Shown here: piece after piece, positions 57,791-64,000 of the stretch
Layout of the letters: every line of letters begins with the position of its first letter
Numbering within the stretch: position 1 is the first letter of the stretch
Assembly: GCA_036346225.1 (NCBI GenBank)
Contig: JARFIW010001319.1
Coordinates: 454,501-518,500, forward strand
Origin: Platerodrilus igneus
Taxonomy: Eukaryota; Arthropoda; Insecta; Coleoptera; Lycidae
Length of the DNA: 64,000 bases
Reading direction: 5' to 3'
Notes under the pieces: model-generated
Told to the model about the DNA's origin: nothing
Seen by the model: the letters and a program-made list of their open reading frames with translations, nothing else
Database searches by the model: none
Made by a program: the position numbers and the translations under genes

Positions 57791-58059
57791 TCTCTATTAC
57801 TGACAATACCTCTTATTCTTAATTCATAATTTAATTCGTCTATGAAAAATTTCTGCTAATTTGAAATTTATTTCTATACTTGAAAAATGAAACAAAAAAT
57901 TTTAAAATGGATTAAAATTTTGGGAACAAATTCGAACAATATTTTCTACAACTCCTGCTTTATGAATCGGGTGTCAGTAAAACTTTGGCGACGACTGTGT
58001 AATCAATCGAGCCCCATATTGGTGGCAACAGTGTTAACCTTTAATCTTTATAAGGTGTA

Positions 58060-58620
58060 TTCTATCTTCCCTTGTCGTTTCTCGTGCCTAAGCCAAATAA
58101 ACCTACTACTGCTCCTTCCCTACCTTCACCTACCACTGCATTAAAATCCCCCAAAATTATTAAATTTTATGTCCCTTTACGTACCTTAGTATGTCTTCGA
58201 TATCTTTGTAGATAGCCTCTACCTCTTCCTCACTGTAGCTACAGGTGGGCGTGTATACTTGTATTATTACTGTATTTACCAGTTTAGATTCTAATCTAAC
58301 CATGAGTACTCTTACGTTCTTTTGTAAGTAATTTTACACATCGTATCTTTTTTCGCATAACTATCCCCACACCAGACTTTCCTTCTTCTGATCCTATATG
58401 AATTACCATAAAGTCTCCACTCCACCAGCAAACTTCGCTGATCCCTACTATGTCTAGTGCTAACCTATCCATTTCAATTTTCAAGTTCTCTAGCTTATTT
58501 ACTTGCTTCATAATTCTGACATTCCACGTTCCGATTCGCAGAATGTTCACGACTCTTTTTTTATAATTTGGGATCACATCCCCCGAAGTAGTGCCCACCC
58601 GGAGATCTGAATGGGGGACT
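58060..58620 (-). pseudogene. Non-LTR retrotransposon endonuclease (APE type) fragment
   Basis: Frame 58598-58296 reads ILRIGTWNVRIMKQVNKLEN, MDRLALDIVGISEVCWWSGD and GVGIVMRKK. After frameshifts, [20 protein letters not shown] and [11 protein letters not shown] follow at about 58160-58070. These are the N, E, and GDFN motifs of the apurinic-type endonuclease that nicks target DNA in LINEs of the RTE/CR1-like groups. The upstream block to about 58940 is probably 5' untranslated sequence of the same element. Broken and truncated before the reverse transcriptase. Confidence 0.8.
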
Positions 58621-60119
58621 ATTTTAACTCAGGAATTTTTTACCCCAGAAGGTGCCATCATCTTTAATAACAATTTATGTACGCCGTGTACTTGGGAGGT
58701 AATGTGGTGGTTTCCTGTTGCCTTCCACATCGCAGTAGTGTCTTAGAATGCCATACCGATCCCTATGGTCTCTGTCACTCTACGTACCGAAAAAGCTGCT
58801 ACCCTCTTTCGGAGACCTGTCTTAGTCTGGTTCCTCACTAAAGACCCCACTAATTTGGTTAAACCTATAGTTCGGCTCTTTAGCTCACTGAAACACATTA
58901 GCCATTCTACCCATTCTAGTATTTTAGAACTTCTTCAAGGTGCAGGTCTGTTCAGAATGGAATAAGCTGTTACGTTAGTAAATTTAATAAAAAGTCTGAA
59001 AGAAGAAATATATGTATATCTATTAAATTAAAGATTATTCTCTTGTTACAGGTATTTAAAATTCTAAATTAAGTTTTCTTTAAGCAATGTTAACTGAAGA
59101 TGAAGATTATGTCAAGTTATAATGTTACATTAAAAATGTCTTATGAATGTATTTAATAAAAGTTTTTTTATCATATCATATTCAGATCTGAGTACGATGT
59201 ACATATAATCATCGGTGAATCTGAAAAAATGTTAGTTATCCCTTATAGCATAAACATGTCAAATAAACACGTGAGATTTTAAAATAGACCTCAATTAATT
59301 TATACTACTTTTAGTGTTCAATTGGGTAGAATACTGTTCATTGTTTACGTTTCTTATAGAAAATAATCATTCAGTTAAGTCCAAGTAATAAAGTGTACAT
59401 ATATGTTTTTGTAATTAACCAATTTCTAATTATTGTGGAGGTTTCAATAACATAAATTTGTAGAATAAAATACTTCATATAAATAATTAAAAGGTTTGAC
59501 TCACCGAGGACTATGGCATTAATTTATAATACCAATAAAAATATGTTACCAAGCTATACAATTTATCTTGATTATCAGCATCCTCTTGTGATTGAAGTAT
59601 TACAAAAACAAAGCATCTACTCGAACAGCTGTAGTGTTGGCAACAGTCCAACAAGAATTTACGTCAAACCATCAATATCCAAGTTTTTAATTAAAGATCG
59701 ATGGATCCATTATATCGTTGCATCTCTCAGTTTACAGTAGTCGCTTTGGTACAATTTTTAAGTTTGCATAGTGTTAAAAGTTGTTCATAAATTAAATAAA
59801 AACAAAGATTAATGTAGATTAAATAACAGCAAAGATGGAATATCATGGTAGTTGTGCTATAATAATTAAGGTCAATTAATTACATATTAAACGGATATAT
59901 TTTACAAACCATATCGTCAAATTTATAACATCATTGACGAAGGACTGCGAAAGAACTATTTCGAAAAGGTTATGCAAAGGTCGCATTTCAACATGTTAAT
60001 CAAGGCAGACACGTTCTTTACATCATAGTGACAATACGACTGGCTGTTTATAGGAAAAACCATCTACACTATAACAAGCATTCAAAACTGCACATGCGGT
60101 TTGGTTATACAAGAAATAA

Positions 60120-60120
<1 letters not shown>

Positions 60121-60176
<56 letters not shown>
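60121..60176. repeat. (TA)n microsatellite
   Basis: About 28 TA units, abutting the left end of the transposon at 60177. Confidence 0.97.
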
Positions 60177-60179
<3 letters not shown>

Positions 60180-62035
60180 TATATCTGAAAAAGTTGGCAA
60201 CATATGGAAAAATTTTTTATTTGTAATGTCACGAAAAAAGTTATTCTTTATAAAAAGTTCTGCATGGCCCATGATAAATTTTGATTTTATCTGTTAAGAA
60301 TTATCTCAAATATGTAAACAAATACGTAATTAGAATTATTTATTTCGAAAACATAACATCAAACTTTGTGCATGAACAAGAAACATATGTTTTAACTTTT
60401 TCATCACTAAATAAGCATCTCAACTTGTCCACCGTTTCTTTCTAAGCATTTAATTGTTCTTTCAGAAAATGATTTTATTACTTTTCTAATACCAGCCGGA
60501 GTAATATCGTCCCATGCTTCCTAAATTGTTCTTTCCAAATGATCAATATTGTCGAATGGTCTTTTAAGGTACACTTTTTTTAGGTATCCCCACAAAAGAA
60601 GTCTAGTGGGTTCAGGTCTGGAGATCTTGCAGGCCAAGCAAATTTCATAAATCTTCCTAATACTCGTCCATTAAAAGTTTGCAGTAGATATTCTACAACA
60701 TTTCTGGTACTATGACATGGTGCTCCATCATGTTGATACCATATGCGTTGTCTTTCTATTATTGGTAGGTTATCAATAAAATCGGAAATTTTATCATTCA
60801 AGAATTCTAAGCAACGTTCAGAATTCATAGTATTCCTGAAAAAAGGGTCCAACTATTCTATCCTTAAATATTCCACACCATACAATTGTTTTAAAACAAT
60901 ATTGGTCGCGACATTCGACAGTAAAATGCGGATTAGTGTCGTTCCACCAGTGGCAATGTTGTGAGCTATCTGTCCCATTAGAAGTAAACGTTGCTACGTC
61001 CGAAAAAAATATGCACCGTTCCATGTAATGATTATCTTCTAACTCCCCTTGGAACCAAGCACAAAATCCAAACCTTTTATTAAAATCTTCAGGTTTTAGG
61101 GTTTGAATGAACTGGGGTTTGTAGGGTTTAAATTTGTTAGATTTTAATATCTTCGCAACTACATCTTTACTTATACCAAATGTGACCAACCTTTTCCTTA
61201 TCAAATCTTTAAAATTTTCTACTGCTAAGAGCATTATTTGTTTTGAATATCTTCAGTCGCGATCCATGACTGATGTTTTTTTCTGAATTTATTATTGACA
61301 TTTCCATCTCACCTGAATTTTTGCATTATTTTACTAATTGTTGCAAAATGTACATTTTTATCGGGATGTCTTTTATTGAATATTACTGCAGCTTTCCTAT
61401 AGGTTTTGCAGTTATCTCCGACAATTAGTACAATTTCAATTTTTTCGTCAAGAGTCAATTTCAACGGCATTTTTGCTACTTCTTGCAGTACAATTAATAC
61501 ACACTGACGTTTTCAATTTTGTTTACATTAGTTACAATTACATTTCAATTTCAATGCACACTAACTAGATGGAATGTATTATTTATTTCTCGAAAGCTTT
61601 TAATAGACTGACTTTCGGTAAGAGAAATGTCATTGTCAGAGCCACCTAGATTTTAAATTATTTCGTTTATTGTTGTGTATTACAGTAGAAAATTACATTA
61701 TTCTGTTGGGTATTACTTATTTATTATTGATTTAAGTTCATTGCTAAAATATTCAAATCAACAAATAAACATTTGAAGTGTATTGACTTGTTAAATAAGA
61801 TAAAAGGTGACGTGTTTCACTACTAAAATTTGCAAAATTTAAATTGAAATTGAAGTGGTCAAAATATTCCTATTCATCTTTTGCAATTTGTGGACACCCT
61901 GTACATCTAATGTCAAATGTAAATACCTAAATATAATTATTTTTGATAGCAGAACTTTTTATAAATAACTTTTTTTCGTAACATTACAAATATAAAAGTT
62001 TCCCATATGTTGCCAACTTTATCAGACATATTTTG
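60177..62035 (-). mobile_element. Mariner/IS630-superfamily transposon with about 85-bp inverted repeats
   Basis: The left end (CAGTATATCTGAAAAAGTTG ... AAAAAGTTCTGC, 60177-60267) and the complement of the right end (CAAAATATGTCTGATAAAGT ... AAAAAGTTCTGC, 61945-62035) match over about 85 bp. One transposase pseudogene lies inside on the minus strand. A (TA)n run flanks the left end and a (GT)n run the right. The right TA target is not evident. Confidence 0.85.
60407..61470 (-). pseudogene. DDxD transposase of the 60.2-62.0 kb element
   Basis: ATG at 61470 (MPLKLTLDEKIEIVLIVGDN). The N-terminal HTH reads FNKRHPDKNVHFATISKIMQ, then there is a stop and a shift. 61234-60818 carries LVTFGISKDVVAKILKSNKF, KPYKPQFIQTLKPEDFNKRF and CIFFSDVATF (first Asp). 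60852-60580 carries WYQHDGAPCHSTRNVVEYLL (second Asp) and WPARSPDLNPLDFF (third Asp). I count 36 residues between the second and third Asp. The C-terminus continues in another frame (NIDHLERTI, CLERNGGQVEMLI) to the stop at 60407. At least four lesions; inactive. Confidence 0.85.
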
Positions 62036-62154
62036 TGTGTGTGTGCGTGCGTGCGTGTGTGTGTGTGTGTGTGTGTGCGTGTACGCGTGCGTGCGTGCGT
62101 TGCGTGCGTGTGGATGTGGGTGCGTGCGTGCGCGCGCGTGCGTGCGTGTATGTG

Positions 62155-62189
<35 letters not shown>

Positions 62190-62402
62190 GCGTGCGTGCG
62201 TGCGTGTGTGCGTGTGTGTGTGGGCGCGCGCGTGGGCGCGTGCGTGCATGTGTGTGGGCGCGCGCGGGTGTGTGGGCGCGCGCGCGGGTGTGTGTGTGCG
62301 CGCGGGTATGTGTGTGTAGGCGCGCACGTGTGTGTGCGCGCGGGTGTGTGTGTATGTGTGAGTGTGTGTGGGCGCGCGTGCGCGTGTGCGTTTGAGCATG
62401 TG
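62033..62402. repeat. (GT)n / GCGT compound microsatellite
   Basis: About 370 bp of GTGTGT, GCGTGC and GCGCGC; strongly purine/pyrimidine alternating, hence Z-DNA-prone. All ORFs here are artefacts. It separates the transposon on the left from the Gypsy relic on the right. Confidence 0.97.
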
Positions 62403-62413
62403 TGTATTTTTAT

Positions 62414-63290
62414 TTATATATTTATTTCTCTTCGTCTAAGATTGTAAGAACGACTAAATCGCTCATATGCTAAATGTAAATTAGCACAAACTTCTTTGAA
62501 AATCTTAACTAAACCACCGTGGTCTGACACATACAAAGGTTTACTACCAGGGATGATTTTAATATCATCGAGTGGCTCAAAACCATATCCATAAAATTTT
62601 CCATTAACAGGTACATGTCTTCCATAAATTAAAATGTTTGGAGTGTATCCAGTAACTTCCTGTTTCGATGAATTAATGGCATACTGATTTTTTGCTAATT
62701 TTACAACCCAAGTATCGTGTTTATTTATGTACGATCGTATAACAGTACCAATAGTTATATTCATGCACTCAACAAAATTACACTGTGGAGAATAAACAGT
62801 ATTAAACCAAATATTTTATACTTCATAAACTGAGCATAATTTTTTAAAAGAGTGGCTAATAATTAATTTGGAGACACCAAACACAAGAAAAATTTTATTT
62901 TCTAAAAGTTTTATTATTGCAGGAGCTGTTGAATTACAAAGTGGGCATAACACAGTGTATTTTGAGAACCAGTCTCCTATTACTAACAACCATTTATGAG
63001 CTAGTTGTGAATGTGGAAATGGACCCATAAGATCTAAAGCTATAATTTGAAATGTAAATTCTGTTTCCTTTTCTCGTCTCATAAATCCTAAAGAAGCTGT
63101 GTTGAATGCTTTCTGGGCATCGCAGACCAAACAATTTTAAAAAAACTTCAAGACATCTATATGCATTTTAGGCCAATAATACAAGTCATTAATTCGAAAC
63201 AAAGTTTTTGAAAATCCAAAATGACCAGCAACAGGTGGATCATGATAATAAGAGCTTTGGAAACTAGTTGTTTCCATTTTTTTAAATTCG
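62414..63290 (-). pseudogene. Gypsy-like integrase, broken
   Basis: From high to low coordinate: HDPPVAGHFGFSKTLFRI and NCLVCDAQKA (HHCC zinc finger, with an in-frame stop just before the CxxC); ALDLMGPFPHSQLAHKWLLV (first catalytic Asp); GVSKLIISHSFKKLCS, where the second catalytic Asp is expected but Ser-His stands; NFVECMNITIGTVIRSYI (Glu); then YTPNILIYGRHVP and [15 protein letters not shown]. It is the most complete integrase of the Gypsy copies and ends at the (GT)n run. Confidence 0.8.
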
Positions 63291-63539
63291 CATACAAGGG
63301 TAATTTAGATGAAATAAATGTATAAACTAAATTATATTCAACTTTCCATTGAGGATAATATTACATCAATACTGCGGTACACTCTCACTCTACTCATAAT
63401 CAAATTGTAGAAACCAATAAAAGTACTTCACAACGCATAAACTTGCTAGAATGACAGACTCTTCTGTGAGCCTCACCTGGAATTATAAACAAAAAATTAC
63501 ATCATCAATAACCTCAAATAATGATGCCAAAATACTAGA

Positions 63540-63650
63540 GCGACAAACTTACCACGAGTCTCGTCTAGACTTATGTACTGCTGAGCGACCAACTCTTCGT
63601 GAGTCTTGTCTAGACTAATGTACTGCTGAGCGACCAACTACGATGACAAG
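63540..63650. repeat. Tandem repeat of about 47 bp
   Basis: Two and a part units of GAGCGACCAACTCTTCGTGA followed by GTCTTGTCTAGACTAATGTACTGCT. It lies between the integrase and protease pieces of the Gypsy relic. Confidence 0.75.
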
Positions 63651-63699
63651 TTTCACCTAGAGCAAATAGAACTTAATATGCTGTATTGCAATGCCGGTA

Positions 63700-64000
63700 T
63701 AAATAAAAAAATTGCTATCAAAACAAAATCGTGCCTACTGCACAAGAGCAATCCTCAAACGATATAACGACAGCAAAAACCAATGTATCAAATTATTAAA
63801 GCATTACTTCATATCTCGAGAAATCAATCAAACAAACAACCATTGTAACTAATAGGGATGGAAGATGAACCTAAATACAAAACACCATTATCAAACTCAC
63901 TCTGAATGAACCATTCACTGAAGTAGTACAACCTGTATCTATTAAATCAGAAACATTTTTGCCTAACACTTGTACTGTAATATACGGTCTATTAAAAATT
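63700..64000 (-). pseudogene. Second copy of Gypsy-like protease region (runs off the window)
   Basis: 63741-64000 matches 57112-57370 closely. The protease core reads RPYITVQVLGKNVSDLIDTG with an intact DTG, then CTTSVNGSF and a stop, and continues beyond the window. With 62414-63290 it forms one internally deleted element. Confidence 0.75.

Noticed and set aside
59513..59740. 75-codon ORF with ATG
   Set aside because: No recognisable motif, no supporting splice or promoter signals, and typical of random AT-rich sequence.
62007..62447. 146-codon Cys/Val/Arg-rich ORF and its antisense partner
   Set aside because: Products of the (GT)n/(GC)n microsatellite; equal-length ORFs in four frames show there is no coding constraint.

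Overview
The window is AT-rich eukaryotic DNA, almost certainly from an arthropod and most likely an insect. The evidence is one recognisable cellular exon, the MH2-domain end of the co-SMAD Medea/Smad4 (minus strand, about 42.56-42.91 kb), set in many kilobases of non-coding AT-rich sequence, plus mobile elements typical of insects: Polinton/adintovirus-like elements, mariner-type DNA transposons, hAT and foldback MITEs, tRNA-derived SINEs, and Gypsy and non-LTR relics. There are no bacterial-type operons and no CRISPR array.

1-24.3 kb is dominated by Polinton (Maverick/adintovirus-like) DNA. From left to right it holds: the end of one element copy (to about 2.95 kb, body to the left); a Gypsy reverse-transcriptase scrap with a 230-bp-arm hairpin (3.6-4.2 kb); a shattered and partly inverted type B DNA polymerase (4.2-8.6 kb); a capsid cassette on the minus strand (double jelly-roll-type major capsid protein, a 53-codon small ORF, penton-like protein, adenain-like protease, pVI-like protein, PLA2-like protein; 8.7-12.0 kb); and a divergent FtsK/HerA-type packaging ATPase on the plus strand, cut in two by a 7,393-bp insertion. 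After the insertion come a DUF8207-like protein, an unknown ORF, a broken retroviral-type integrase with the start of a chromodomain, and a terminal region ending at 24,325.

The insertion (12,618-20,010) is itself a Polinton-type element. It has AGTAGG...CCTACT ends, about 149-bp inverted repeats, a perfect 6-bp target duplication (ATAATG), an 80-bp palindrome inside each terminal repeat, a terminus-proximal gene for a putative exonuclease-fold protein, and rearranged scraps of polymerase, integrase and capsid genes. It looks like a non-autonomous deletion/rearrangement derivative that jumped into a related, fuller element. The palindromic ends, subterminal repeat arrays and terminus-linked exonuclease-like gene recur in at least three copies here and are the most interesting system in the window.

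24.3-64 kb is mostly intergenic or intronic. It holds the Medea exon, SINE copies with microsatellite tails, a hAT MITE with an 8-bp target duplication, a 672-bp foldback MITE, a mariner (51.69-52.97 kb), a second mariner/IS630-superfamily element with about 85-bp terminal repeats (60.18-62.04 kb), non-LTR reverse transcriptase and endonuclease fragments, two internally deleted Gypsy-like copies (56.7-57.8 and 62.4-64.0 kb), and several long (TA)n and (CA/GT)n microsatellites. Nearly every mobile-element gene is broken by stops or frameshifts. All family calls rest on reading motifs by eye; no database search was run.
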